Positions 16,731 to 26,299 of a stretch of 37,969 bases of DNA are shown in pieces. The notes below the pieces were generated by a model, which was not told the DNA's origin, ran no database searches, and saw only the letters and a program-made list of their open reading frames with translations. Position 1 is the first letter of the stretch. Every line of letters starts with the position of its first letter. Location of the stretch: assembly GCA_019750465.1 (NCBI GenBank), contig JAIEOP010000130.1, positions 1 to 37,969 on the forward strand, given 5' to 3'. The translations under genes were made by a program, and so were the position numbers. The DNA is from Acetobacteraceae bacterium. Lineage in GTDB: Bacteria; Pseudomonadota; Alphaproteobacteria; Acetobacterales; Acetobacteraceae.

Positions 16731-17019
16731 GGCCGGACAACAGGCTTCCGTTTTGGAGTTGTCCCGGGGTTCTTGAGAGAAAACCATACCCGGGATACGT
16801 GTGTCAATATAATTTCCACAACCAGAAGATGAGAAAAGAGCGCTATTCTCGATGCAAAATTAATAATCCTGCTCAGGGTGGTCGAGCCCTTCCACGAACC
16901 CCGATCCTCGGCAGGGGACATTAAAAATTCGATATCGTGGTGTGCTGGCCGGTGGGCACGCGTCAGCGATATGGCTGCCGGCCAAACCGGCGGTTTCCCA
17001 GAGGCCGGATGCTGGACGC

Positions 17020-17051
17020 CTCGCGCGCCTATCCGCTCGCGCGCCTATCCG
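17020..17051. repeat. 16-bp perfect tandem duplication
   Basis: The unit CTCGCGCGCCTATCCG occurs twice head to tail (17020-17035 and 17036-17051) with no mismatch, in non-coding DNA between the SUF and Tad operons. It is most simply a slippage duplication. Confidence 0.7.
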
Positions 17052-17241
17052 GGCGAGAAGGTGCACCTTCCGGCAAAGGGAGGCCGGGCCCCTCGCCCAC
17101 CCGGGCACAGGCGGGTCAACCGGGCCGATCCCCCGGCATGCTCCGACCCCTTCCCGCGGCTTCCGGCTCGCCGATCGAGCTGATGGCCAAGACAGCGCCG
17201 GGCGGACGAAGGCAGGCAATCTCGCCCGCCGACTTGCCGCC

Positions 17242-17259
17242 ACCGGCATGAGCGCCGGT
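17242..17259 (-). terminator. Candidate hairpin at the end of the SUF operon
   Basis: ACCGGC and GCCGGT form a perfect 6-bp stem with a 6-nt loop, starting 4 nt after the sufA stop. No U-tract follows on the - strand, so the strength as an intrinsic terminator is doubtful. Confidence 0.35.
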
Positions 17260-17263
17260 CAGC

Positions 17264-17656
17264 TCAGACGTGAAAGCTCTCGCCGCAGCCGCAGCGGCCC
17301 TTCTCGTTCGGGTTGGTGAAGGTGAACCCCGCCGAGAGCGTCTTCTGCTCGAAATCCATCACCGTGCCGATCAGGAACAGGCTGGCCTTGCGGTCCACCA
17401 GCACGGTGACACCGCGGTCCGTCACCCGCTCATCCGTCGGCGCCGGCGCGTCCGTCCAGGACAGGTCATAGGACAGGCCGGAGCAGCCCTTGGTCTTCAC
17501 CCCGATGCGCAGCAGCCGCCCCGCTTCCCCGCCGGCGGCGTAGAGTGCCCGCAGCCGATCGGCGGCGGCCTCGGTCAGGCGCATCAACGGCGGCAGCTCG
17601 CGGCGCGGGCGCGGCGGTGCAGCGGTCGGGGGGGGCGTGGTCGTCGTGGTGCTCAT
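17264..17656 (-). CDS. sufA: SufA/IscA-type Fe-S carrier protein
   Basis: The 130-residue A-type carrier accepts clusters from the SufBCD scaffold and hands them to apoproteins. After a Thr/Pro/Arg-rich N-terminus (about residues 1-30) the HesB domain holds the three ligand cysteines: Cys in KTKGCSGLSYDL and the pair in GRCGCGES at the C-terminus. VLVDRKASLFLIGTVMDFE is the typical core. The ATG at 17656 was chosen because it lies 19 nt after the sufT stop; the longer frame would run into that gene. It is the last gene of the operon. Confidence 0.88.
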   Translation of the reverse strand: MSTTTTTPPPTAAPPRPRRELPPLMRLTEAAADRLRALYAAGGEAGRLLRIGVKTKGCSGLSYDLSWTDAPAPTDERVTDRGVTVLVDRKASLFLIGTVMDFEQKTLSAGFTFTNPNEKGRCGCGESFHV

Positions 17657-17675
17657 CGTGGCGGCACCCCCTTGG

Positions 17676-18074
17676 TCAGTACATGTTGAGGGCAAGGCGG
17701 GCATCCTCGCTCATGCGGCTCTGGTCCCAGGGCGGATCCCAGACGACCTCCACCAGCACGTCCGTGACGCCGGGCACCAGCCGGACGGATTCCTCCACCT
17801 GGCTCGGCAATTCCTGCGCCGAGGGACAGGCCGGAGTGGTCAGGGTCATCTCGACCTTGACGGTGCCGTCGTCGGCGATCTCCACGGCGTAGATCAGGCC
17901 GAGCTCGTAGATGTCGACCGGGATCTCCGGGTCGAACACCGTCTTCAGCACGTTGATGACGGCGTCCTCGCTGACCGCGCCGACCGGCGGCGGCGGCGCG
18001 GGCGGCACCTCGCCGTCCGGTGTCCAGGCGCCATGGGTCGCAGGCACGGCGGCCGTGGCGGTTTCCTCACTCAC
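17676..18074 (-). CDS. sufT: SufT, DUF59/MIP18-family Fe-S assembly factor
   Basis: The 132-residue protein has an Ala/Pro-rich N-terminus (about residues 1-32) and a DUF59 domain: VINVLKTVFDPEIPVDIYEL, VEMTLTTPACPSAQELP with the conserved Cys, and a VLVEVVWDPPWDQSRMSEDA tail. SufT-type proteins help Fe-S cluster maturation, especially under high demand. The start is the GTG at 18074: a perfect AAGGAGG sits about 6 nt upstream, whereas the ATG at 18095 has none. The GTG lies inside the end of sufU, an 8-nt overlap. Confidence 0.87.
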   Translation of the reverse strand: MSEETATAAVPATHGAWTPDGEVPPAPPPPVGAVSEDAVINVLKTVFDPEIPVDIYELGLIYAVEIADDGTVKVEMTLTTPACPSAQELPSQVEESVRLVPGVTDVLVEVVWDPPWDQSRMSEDARLALNMY

Positions 18075-18534
18075 TGCTCGCCTCCTTCGCGCCATCCAGT
18101 GCGGCGTTCAGCGTGTGCCAGGCCAGGGTTGCGCATTTCACGCGGCTGGGGAATTCGTGCACGCCGGAAAGCGGCGTCAGCCGCTCCATCTCCTCGGCCA
18201 GGTCGGCACCGCACGCCGGGCAGGCGCCGGTCATGGCCAATTCGCGGAACCGGGCGCCGAGCGCGCGGGCCTGCGCTTCCGACTTCCCCTTCACCGTCTC
18301 CGTCATCAGGGAGGCGCTGGCCATCGAAATGGCGCAACCGCGGCCCTGGAAGGCCGCATCGGCGATGCCGCCATCGGGTGCCAGCCTCAGCTGCAGCTCC
18401 ATCCGGTCGCCGCACATCGGGTTGTCGCCGCGCGCGGTACGGTCGGCATCCTCAAGCCGGCGGAAATTCCGCGGCTTGCGCCCGTGATCGAGGATCACTT
18501 CCTGGTAGAGATCACGCAGGTCGTCGAACATCAT
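18067..18534 (-). CDS. sufU: SufU-type sulfur-transfer/scaffold protein
   Basis: The 155-residue IscU-fold protein carries the conserved cysteines in NPMCGDRMEL, QGRGCAISMAS and SRVKCATLAW. The insertion between the second and third cysteine (about residues 80-130) is the mark of SufU rather than IscU; here it contains an extra C-x-x-C (ACPACGAD). SufU binds zinc and accepts persulfide sulfur from SufS for SufBCD, the job done by SufE in enterics. No sufE is present in the operon. Two adjacent ATGs (18534, 18531) are possible starts. Confidence 0.9.
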   Translation of the reverse strand: MMFDDLRDLYQEVILDHGRKPRNFRRLEDADRTARGDNPMCGDRMELQLRLAPDGGIADAAFQGRGCAISMASASLMTETVKGKSEAQARALGARFRELAMTGACPACGADLAEEMERLTPLSGVHEFPSRVKCATLAWHTLNAALDGAKEASSE

Positions 18535-18581
18535 TCCATGCCCTCAGGCGCCGAGCCGCATGGCATCATGGCCGCCCGCCA

Positions 18582-19835
18582 TCACGCGAAGAACTCCCGC
18601 GCCTTCACCAGCGCCTCGGCAAGGTAGTCCACCTCCGCCGACGTGGTGTAGAGGCCGAAGCTGGCGCGGCACGTACCGGCTTCCATGCCGAAGCGGGCGT
18701 GCAGCGGCTCGGCGCAGTGCCGGCCGGCGCGCACCGCGATGCCGGCACGGTCCAGCAGCGTGGACAGGTCGTGCGCATGCGCGGTGTCGAGCGCGAAGCT
18801 GAACACCCCGCCGCGGTCCTGCGCGCGCCCGAGCAGGGTCAGCCCCTCGATCTCCGTCAGCCGGCGCATGGCGTGGTCGACCAGGGCCCGCTCATGCGCC
18901 TCGATGGCCGGCATGCCGATGGCGGTGACGTAGTCGATCGCGGCGTGCAGCCCGACCGCCTCGACGATCGCCGGCGTACCAGCCTCGAACTTCGCGGGTG
19001 GCGGGGCCCATTCGGAGCGCTCCAGGGTCACCATTGAGATCATCTCGCCGCCGCCGAGGAAGGGCGGCATGCGCTCCAGCTGCTCCAGCCGAGACCACAG
19101 CACGCCGATGCCGGTCGGGCCATACAGCTTGTGCCCGGTGAAGGCATAGAAGTCGCAGCCGATCGCCTGCACGTCGACACGGCGGTGCACCGCGGCCTGG
19201 CTGCCGTCGAACAGCACCTTGGCGCCAGCGGCGTGCGCCATCGCCACGATGCGCTCGGCCGGGGTGACGGTGCCCAGCACGTTCGACATGTGAGTCACCG
19301 CGACCAGCCCGACCCGCCCGTCCGCCAGCAGCGCCGCCAGGTGATCGAGGTCGAGCTCGCCCGCCTCGGTCGCGCGGCAGATCCGCAGCGCGATGTCCCG
19401 GTTGTCGTCGCGCAGCATCTGCCAGGGCACGAGGTTGGCGTGGTGCTCCATCTCGGTCGTCACCACCGCCTGGCCCGGGCGCATCACGCCACGACCCCAG
19501 CTGTGCGCGACCAGGTTCATCGCCTCGGTGCTGTTGCGGGTGAAGACGACCTCGCGGTCGTCGGCGGCGTTGATGAAGCGCGCGACGGCCGACCGCGCGG
19601 CCTCATAGGCCTCGGTCGCCGCCTCGCTCAGGAAATAGGCGCCGCGGTGGACGTTGGCGTAGCGCTCCTCCATGCAGCGAACCATGGCGTCGATCACCGG
19701 CCGCGGCTTCTGGGCCGATGCGCCGCTGTCGAGGAACACCAGCGGCTTGCCGCGCACGGTCTGCGACAGGATGGGGAAATCCTGCCGGATGCGATGGACG
19801 TCGAAGCCGCCGACGCCGTGCAGGCCGTCCGTCAC
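18582..19835 (-). CDS. sufS: SufS cysteine desulfurase
   Basis: The 417-residue PLP enzyme takes sulfur from L-cysteine for Fe-S assembly. VFLDSGASAQKPRPVIDAM opens the aminotransferase class V fold; TTEMEHHANLVPWQ, FDGSQAAVHRRVDV and FTGHKLYGPTG (PLP Lys236) are conserved, and RAGRHCAEPLH holds the catalytic Cys374 in the group II context. The start is the GTG at 19835, overlapping the sufD stop (GTGA) and preceded by GGGAGG; longer readings would run inside sufD. Confidence 0.93.
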   Translation of the reverse strand: MTDGLHGVGGFDVHRIRQDFPILSQTVRGKPLVFLDSGASAQKPRPVIDAMVRCMEERYANVHRGAYFLSEAATEAYEAARSAVARFINAADDREVVFTRNSTEAMNLVAHSWGRGVMRPGQAVVTTEMEHHANLVPWQMLRDDNRDIALRICRATEAGELDLDHLAALLADGRVGLVAVTHMSNVLGTVTPAERIVAMAHAAGAKVLFDGSQAAVHRRVDVQAIGCDFYAFTGHKLYGPTGIGVLWSRLEQLERMPPFLGGGEMISMVTLERSEWAPPPAKFEAGTPAIVEAVGLHAAIDYVTAIGMPAIEAHERALVDHAMRRLTEIEGLTLLGRAQDRGGVFSFALDTAHAHDLSTLLDRAGIAVRAGRHCAEPLHARFGMEAGTCRASFGLYTTSAEVDYLAEALVKAREFFA

Positions 19836-21133
19836 GCCAGGGCCTCCCGCTCCCACCAACCCGAGACGGCGGCGCCAAGGGCAGCGCGCGCCGTCTCGTC
19901 GGTAACGCCCTCCACGGCCTCCTGCAGGAAGGCCTGGATCAGCAGCGAACGCGCCTGGGCTTCCGGCACGCCGCGGCTGCGCAGGTAGAAGAGCTGGCCG
20001 TGGTCGATCTCGCCCACCGTCGCGCCGTGGCTGCACTTCACGTCGTCGGCGTAGATCTCCAGCTGCGGCTTGCTGTTCATCTCGGCGTCGGGCGAGAGCA
20101 GCAGCGCCTGGTTCATCTGGTAGCCATCCGTCTTCTGCGCCGCCTGACGCACCAGGATCTTGCCCTGGAACACGCCACGCGACCGGCCCGCCAGCACCGT
20201 CTTGTAGGTCTGGCGGCTGGCGCAGCCCGGCGCGGCATGGTCCAGGTAGGTGGTGGTGTCCGCATGCTGGCCGCCGGCAAGCAGCTGCGCGCCGTTCATG
20301 TGCGCCGACGCGCCAGGACCGGTCAGCGCGATGTGGATCTCGTTCCGCGTCAGCCGCGCGCCGGCGACGAGGGTGAAATTGTCATAGGTGCCGCCGGCGG
20401 CGACGCGGGCATGCACGGCCGAGAGGTGGAAGCCCTGCCGGCCTTCCTGCTGCAGCCGGGCGTGCACCAGCGTGGCGCCTTCCGCCACCTCGATCTCATA
20501 GATCGGGTTGTGCAGGGTGGTGCCGTCGTGCTCGGGCCCCATGGCGGTCTCGATCAGCGTCAGGCTGGCACCCGCTTCCAGACGGATCAGGTGGCGCGGG
20601 TGGAAGGCTTCCGGCCGCGCGCCGCCGCTGGCCAGCGAGAGCAGGTCCAGAACGCCGCCGGGGACACCAGCGGGCACCGTCAGCAGCAGCCCGTCCTCGA
20701 ACAGCATGGCGTTCAGCGCAACCATGGGCAGCGCGGCCGCGGGTGCCACGGCGCCGATGCGCCCTTCCAGCCCCGGCAGCGCCGCAGCGACCGAGCCGGC
20801 GGCGTAGGGCAGGCCATCGAGCGCGGAGAGATCGGCGCGGAAACGACCATCCACCAGGACGGCGCGCGCGCCGCCACCATGCGCCGCCGGCAGCGCCTGG
20901 CCACCGTCGATGCTGCTCAACGCCTCTTCGAAGCCGGCCTCGCCGAGCGGCCGGAGGTCGGTGTACTTCCACGCCTCGACGCGGCGCGTCGGCAGGCCCT
21001 GCGCGCGGAACGCCCGGGCCGCGTCTTCGCGCAGCGCTTCCAGCCAGGGCAGCCGGCGACCGGGCAGCCGCGCGCGCAACCCTTCGAAGCGTTGGAGGAA
21101 ACCCTCGGCGCCAGTGTGTCGCACTGCGGTCAT
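19832..21133 (-). CDS. sufD: SufD, Fe-S scaffold complex subunit
   Basis: The 433-residue protein is the SufD partner in the SufBC2D scaffold. It has the N-terminal RVEAWKYTDLRPL motif, a right-handed beta-helix core and the C-terminal family block (SKPQLEIYADDVKCSHGATV, EIDHGQLFYLRSRGV, EAQARSLLIQAFLQEAVEGV), including the conserved His of CSHGAT. The ATG at 21133 overlaps the sufC stop and the gene overlaps sufS by 4 nt. Confidence 0.92.
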   Translation of the reverse strand: MTAVRHTGAEGFLQRFEGLRARLPGRRLPWLEALREDAARAFRAQGLPTRRVEAWKYTDLRPLGEAGFEEALSSIDGGQALPAAHGGGARAVLVDGRFRADLSALDGLPYAAGSVAAALPGLEGRIGAVAPAAALPMVALNAMLFEDGLLLTVPAGVPGGVLDLLSLASGGARPEAFHPRHLIRLEAGASLTLIETAMGPEHDGTTLHNPIYEIEVAEGATLVHARLQQEGRQGFHLSAVHARVAAGGTYDNFTLVAGARLTRNEIHIALTGPGASAHMNGAQLLAGGQHADTTTYLDHAAPGCASRQTYKTVLAGRSRGVFQGKILVRQAAQKTDGYQMNQALLLSPDAEMNSKPQLEIYADDVKCSHGATVGEIDHGQLFYLRSRGVPEAQARSLLIQAFLQEAVEGVTDETARAALGAAVSGWWEREALA

Positions 21134-21881
21134 GCCGCCTCCGCCTGGATGGTGGCATAGCCCTCGGCTTCGAGGCGCTGCGCCAGCTCCGGCCCACCCG
21201 AGGTCGCGATGCGACCGTCCAGCAGCACGTGCACGCGATCCGGCACGATGTAATTCAGCAACCGCTGGTAATGGGTGATCACCAGGGCAGAGAAGTTCGG
21301 GCCGCGCAACGCATTCACGCCGTCCGCGACGATCTTCAGGGCGTCGATGTCGAGCCCGCTGTCGGTCTCGTCCAGGATGGCGAGCCGCGGCTGCAGAAGC
21401 GCCATCTGCAGCACCTCGTTGCGCTTCTTCTCGCCGCCGGAGAAGCCCACGTTGACGCCACGCCTGAGCATCTCGTCGGTCATGTTGAGCGTGCGCATGC
21501 GCTCGCGCGCCACCTTCAGGAACTGCATGGCGTCCAGTTCCGGCTCGCCGCGGTGCTTGCGGATGGCGTTCAGCGCCGTGCGCAGGAACAGCGCGTTGCC
21601 CACGCCGGGCAATTCGACCGGGTACTGGAACGCGAGGAACAGGCCGGCGGCGGCACGCTCCTCCGGCTCCATGGCCAGGATGTCGTGGCCCTCGAAGGTG
21701 GCGATGCCGCCGGTGACCTCGTAGCCGTCCCGGCCGGCGAGCACGTAGGACAGCGTGGACTTGCCCGAGCCGTTCGGCCCCATCACGGCGTGGATCTCGC
21801 CGGCCGGGATGGCCAGGGTGATGCCGTTCAGGATCGGCTTGCCGTCCACCGCGGCGGAGAGGTTCTCGATGACCAGCGACA

Positions 21882-21882
<1 letters not shown>
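21130..21882 (-). CDS. sufC: SufC, ATPase of the Fe-S scaffold complex
   Basis: The 250-residue ABC-type ATPase has Walker A GPNGSGKST (residues 35-43), the Q-loop region FLAFQYPVELPGV, the signature FSGGEKKRNEVLQ and Walker B LAILDETDSGLD, all in the form specific to SufC. It powers the SufBC2D scaffold and is not a transporter. Its ATG at 21882 shares one base with the sufB stop (TGATG), with AGGGAG as ribosome site. Confidence 0.95.
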
Positions 21883-23381
<1,499 letters not shown>

Positions 23382-23388
23382 GAGCTTC

Positions 23389-23883
23389 CTACTCGGCGAC
23401 CAGGGTGGCGGCGACGGGGTGGGCGGTATTCGCGGGTGCGGGGAGAGGCAGATCCCAGGGAAAGCGCGGCTGCGCCAGCGCGGCGACGGTAATGCCGGAG
23501 AGCGCCCCACGGATCGCCGCATTCACCGGGTCCCAGCGGCCGCGGACGGGGCAGATCGCTTCGGCATCGCAGCCGCCGACGCCGCCATCGACGCAGGCGG
23601 TCAGCGCGATCGGTCCATCGAAGGCGACGATCACCTCCGACAGCGGCACATCGGCCAGCGGGCGCATGAGGCGATAGCCGCCGCGGGCCCCGCGAACGCC
23701 TTCCACCAGGCCGGCCGCGCCCAGGATCTTCAGGACCTTGGCGACCGTCGGCTCGGCGATGCCGGTGGCCGCGGCGAGGCCGGGCGCCGTCTGCACCCGG
23801 CCATTGCCGGGCAGCGCGCCGTCCTGCTCCAGGCGGGCGAGCACCACGACGGCGTAATCGGTGAGTTTGGAGAGCCTCAGCAC
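23389..23883 (-). CDS. sufR: SufR-like Rrf2-family Fe-S regulator of the SUF operon
   Basis: The 164-residue protein opens with [17 protein letters not shown], the typical Rrf2 winged-helix start of the proteobacterial SUF regulators. The recognition helix lies in [20 protein letters not shown], and three cysteines in [19 protein letters not shown] (spacing C-x7-C-x5-C) can hold an Fe-S cluster. It probably represses its own operon when clusters are plentiful. GTG at 23883 is used as start because the usual family N-terminus is M-L-(K/R)-L-S-K-L. It is the first gene of the operon and divergent from an alpha/beta hydrolase gene. Confidence 0.87.
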   Translation of the reverse strand: MLRLSKLTDYAVVVLARLEQDGALPGNGRVQTAPGLAAATGIAEPTVAKVLKILGAAGLVEGVRGARGGYRLMRPLADVPLSEVIVAFDGPIALTACVDGGVGGCDAEAICPVRGRWDPVNAAIRGALSGITVAALAQPRFPWDLPLPAPANTAHPVAATLVAE

Positions 23884-23934
23884 CGTCCGCGCACCCCTCA
23901 GCGCGGCCCCGTGCCGCGCATGGAGGCCAAATAG

Positions 23935-23947
23935 GACCCAAAAGGTC
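23935..23947. promoter_or_regulatory. Candidate SufR operator upstream of the SUF operon
   Basis: GACC-CAAAA-GGTC is a short dyad 52-64 nt upstream of the sufR start in the 162-bp divergent region, inside the only locally AT-rich stretch there. A further GGTC lies at 23957-23960. Rrf2 regulators bind dyads in the promoter of their own operon; assigning this one is inference. Confidence 0.35.
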
Positions 23948-24045
23948 TTGTTTCCAGGTCCGCCCGGCGGTTTTCTCGCGGCAGGCGCTTTCCGGTGCGG
24001 CAGACGACCCCTAGCCTGCGCTCCGTACCCCGGAGAGCCGAGACG

Positions 24046-24933
24046 ATGCCCAGCATCCGCACCGATGACGGCGTGGACCTCCATTATGAGGAGGCGGGCA
24101 CCGGGACGCCGATCGTCTTCGTGCACGAATTCGCCGGCGACTGCCGCAGCTGGGAGCCGCAGCTGCGCTTCTTCGCCCGGCGTTACCGGTGCATCGCCTT
24201 CAATGCAAGGGGCTACCCGCCCTCCGGCGTGCCGTCGGACCCGGGTGCCTACGGCCAGGACCGCGCCACCGCCGACATCGCCGCCGTCATTTCCGCACTG
24301 GATCTCGCGCCGGCGCATGTCGTGGGCCTGTCGATGGGCGCCTTCGCCACGCTGCATCTCGGCCTGCGCGCCCCGCATCTCGCCCGCAGCCTGACCGCGG
24401 CCGGCGTCGGCTATGGCGCCGCCCCCGGCAAGCGCGAGCAGTTCCGTGCCGAGGTGGACGCCACCGCCGACCGGATCGCCGAGGAGGGCATGCGGAAGAT
24501 GGCCCGCACCTACGGCCGCGGCCCCACCCGGCTGGTGTTCGAGGAGAAGGACCCGCGCGGCTATGCCGAGTTCATGTCCCAGCTCGCCGAGCACGACACC
24601 GACGGCGCCGCGCTGACCATGCGCGGCGTGCAGCGCGAGCGGCCAAGCCTGTTCGAGCTGGAGGAGGGGTTCCGCAAGCTCTCGCTGCCCACCCTGGTGA
24701 TCTGCGGCGACGAGGACGACCCCACGCTGGAACCCGGCCTGTTCCTCAAGCGCACCATCCCGACGGGCGCCCTGCTGGTGCTGCCGCGCTGCGGCCACAC
24801 CATGAACCTCGAGGATCCGGACGCCTTCAACCGCGGCGTGCTGGACTTCATCACCTGGGTGGATGCGGGGCGCTGGTGGGCGCGCAACCCGGAGACGCTG
24901 AGCGGCGCCATCATCGCGGGCAAGCCGGAGTAG
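24046..24933 (+). CDS. Alpha/beta-fold hydrolase
   Basis: The 295-residue protein has the canonical fold: IVFVHEFAGDCRSW is the oxyanion-hole region, VVGLSMGAF holds the nucleophile Ser96, VICGDEDDPT the acid and LPRCGHTMNLEDPDAF the catalytic His. The cap domain (about 140-200) is rich in charged residues. Substrates of such enzymes range from esters to C-C bonds, and nothing nearby narrows it down. The ATG at 24046 gives the natural opening MPSIRTDDGVDLHYEEAG; an in-frame ATG at 23995 is less likely. Confidence 0.88.
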   Translation: MPSIRTDDGVDLHYEEAGTGTPIVFVHEFAGDCRSWEPQLRFFARRYRCIAFNARGYPPSGVPSDPGAYGQDRATADIAAVISALDLAPAHVVGLSMGAFATLHLGLRAPHLARSLTAAGVGYGAAPGKREQFRAEVDATADRIAEEGMRKMARTYGRGPTRLVFEEKDPRGYAEFMSQLAEHDTDGAALTMRGVQRERPSLFELEEGFRKLSLPTLVICGDEDDPTLEPGLFLKRTIPTGALLVLPRCGHTMNLEDPDAFNRGVLDFITWVDAGRWWARNPETLSGAIIAGKPE

Positions 24934-24940
24934 CGGCGGA

Positions 24941-25669
24941 TCAGTCCCGCGCGTCCGCCAGCCCGGCCTCCACCTCGCGGCGCAGCGCCCCGGCATCGGG
25001 GATATGGATGGCGCCGCGCGTCGCCCGCACCAGGCCGCGCCGGGCGAGTGCGGCCATCTCCCGGCTCACCGCCTCGCGGCGCACGCCGATGCGGGCGGCA
25101 AGGTCGGATTGCGTCGGTGGCGGGGAGATGGCACGCGCCGCCGAGCCCTCGGCGGGCCGCGGCCGCGACAGCCGCAGCAGCTCGGCATAGAGGCGCAGGC
25201 GCGAGGGCAGCGCGGCGTGCTCCAGAAGCCGCTCGTTCTGCTGGCGGATGCGCGCGGTAAGCAGCCGCAGCAGGCCATGGCAGGCCTGTGGCGCGGCGAA
25301 GACCAGATCGAGGAAGGCGCGCGCGGGCACGACGGCGAGCCGCGCCCGGGTCAGCGCCGCGATCCGTGCCGAGCGCGGCGCGTCGTCGATCGCCGCCATC
25401 TCGCCGAACAGGTCGCCTTCGTGGAAGTCGCCGAGGATCGCCTCCTTGCCGCCGGGCGTGCGCACGGTGACGCGCACCGCCCCGTGCAGCACCACGTAGA
25501 CGTCGGTGCTTTCGTCCTCGCCATCCACGATCACGCCGCCTTCCTGCGCGTCCACCAGGCGGGCATGGGCGGCGAAGCGGTCCAGCGGCTCCGGCGCCAC
25601 GCCGCGCAGCAGCGGCGCGGCGGCAAGCGCGTGCGCAATCGCGGGGCGCTGGTCGGGGCGGCCGGTCAT
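24941..25669 (-). CDS. Crp/Fnr-family transcription regulator
   Basis: The 242-residue protein has an N-terminal cyclic-nucleotide-binding domain (about residues 15-125) with the phosphate-binding cassette GDLFGEMAAIDDAPRSARIA, a linking helix (about 130-160) and a C-terminal winged helix (about 185-228; TQSDLAARIGVRREAVSREM). The intact FGE and Arg-Ser suggest that cAMP or a similar ligand can bind. There is no Fnr-type cysteine set. It faces the hydrolase gene with only 7 bp between stops. Target genes are unknown. Confidence 0.88.
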   Translation of the reverse strand: MTGRPDQRPAIAHALAAAPLLRGVAPEPLDRFAAHARLVDAQEGGVIVDGEDESTDVYVVLHGAVRVTVRTPGGKEAILGDFHEGDLFGEMAAIDDAPRSARIAALTRARLAVVPARAFLDLVFAAPQACHGLLRLLTARIRQQNERLLEHAALPSRLRLYAELLRLSRPRPAEGSAARAISPPPTQSDLAARIGVRREAVSREMAALARRGLVRATRGAIHIPDAGALRREVEAGLADARD

Positions 25670-25756
25670 CTCAGATGATATGGGAGCGATGCAAGGGTCA
25701 TGGCGGCGGCGGGCCGTCCGAAGGCGGCACGCCCCGCCATGCCCCCCACGTCGGCG

Positions 25757-26113
25757 TCAGCCACGCGGGGCACGGAGACCGCCGCCCGCCAGCGCCGGCG
25801 CCGTCGGGGCGACGGGCACCTGCACCAGCTCGAGCGTGCCGTTCTCGTTGCGCAGCGTAGCCACCTGGCCGCGCGATGGTTGCTGCGCGATACCCGCATC
25901 GGGCCGCTGCACGGCGATGCTGTCGCCGTCATGGCCGAGCGCGACGCGCCCGCCGCCGACGAGGTTGTTGGGCGCACCAGGGCCGTACTCAAGCACTGCG
26001 TCCTCGCCGCTGCCGCTCAGGCGCGGATAGGACTGCGCGGCGGCGATGCCGGCGGTGGCGAGGCTGGCCAGCAGGGCGGCGGCGCCGATGCCGAAGGTCG
26101 CGATGCTACGCAT
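25757..26113 (-). CDS. Small secreted protein of unknown function
   Basis: The 118-residue product starts with a clear signal peptide (MRSIATFGIGAAALLASLAT, cleavage probably after AAAQ near residue 27). The mature 90 residues are Gly/Pro/Ala-rich with no cysteine and no domain I recognise; a segment YGPGAPNNLVGGGRVALGHD is notable. AGGAGAGA precedes the ATG at 26113. The gene lies upstream of the Crp/Fnr gene on the same strand and is divergent from the P450, with which it could share a control region. Confidence 0.7.
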   Translation of the reverse strand: MRSIATFGIGAAALLASLATAGIAAAQSYPRLSGSGEDAVLEYGPGAPNNLVGGGRVALGHDGDSIAVQRPDAGIAQQPSRGQVATLRNENGTLELVQVPVAPTAPALAGGGLRAPRG

Positions 26114-26299
26114 GATGTCCGTCTCTCCTGTCGGTGGGCGGCGCCTGATGCGCCGTCCGTGTGCAACAGGTAGCCGGGGGCGCCTCCCGGCGATGCGCGA
26201 TCCCGCACAACCCGTGCGCCGGGACGCCTTGCCGGGGGCCTTCCTTTGGCGGGGCGCGATCGGATAGGCTCGTTGCCAAGCCACGGGAGGACCCAGCCC

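Larger units (their letters stand above)
16644..17263. other. 620-bp non-coding region between sufA and flp, with an AT-rich island
   Basis: No frame here looks like a gene. The stretch from about 16790 to 16870 is clearly AT-rich compared with everything around it, and a second short AT-rich patch lies at 16919-16938. On the - strand the island contains TTGACA (16802-16807), but no -10 hexamer sits at a normal distance. This is the most likely place for the Tad operon promoter and for binding of nucleoid or regulatory proteins. The remaining features are the dyad at 16696-16730, a 16-bp tandem repeat at 17020-17051 and the hairpin at 17242-17259. Confidence 0.6.

Noticed and set aside
16428-16787. 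Longer start for the Flp pilin
   Set aside because: The 48-residue extension is Cys/Arg-rich and would hide the leader; AAGGGAG before 16643 supports the short form.
16783-16807. TTGACA and TATGGT on the - strand as a sigma-70 promoter for flp
   Set aside because: The hexamers are only 13 bp apart, too close for sigma-70; no other -10 fits, so the promoter is not called.
16860-17249. Possible gene of 129 codons on the - strand between SUF and Tad
   Set aside because: Random-looking Arg/Pro/Ser-rich product, no ribosome site, spans the AT-rich patch and the tandem repeat.
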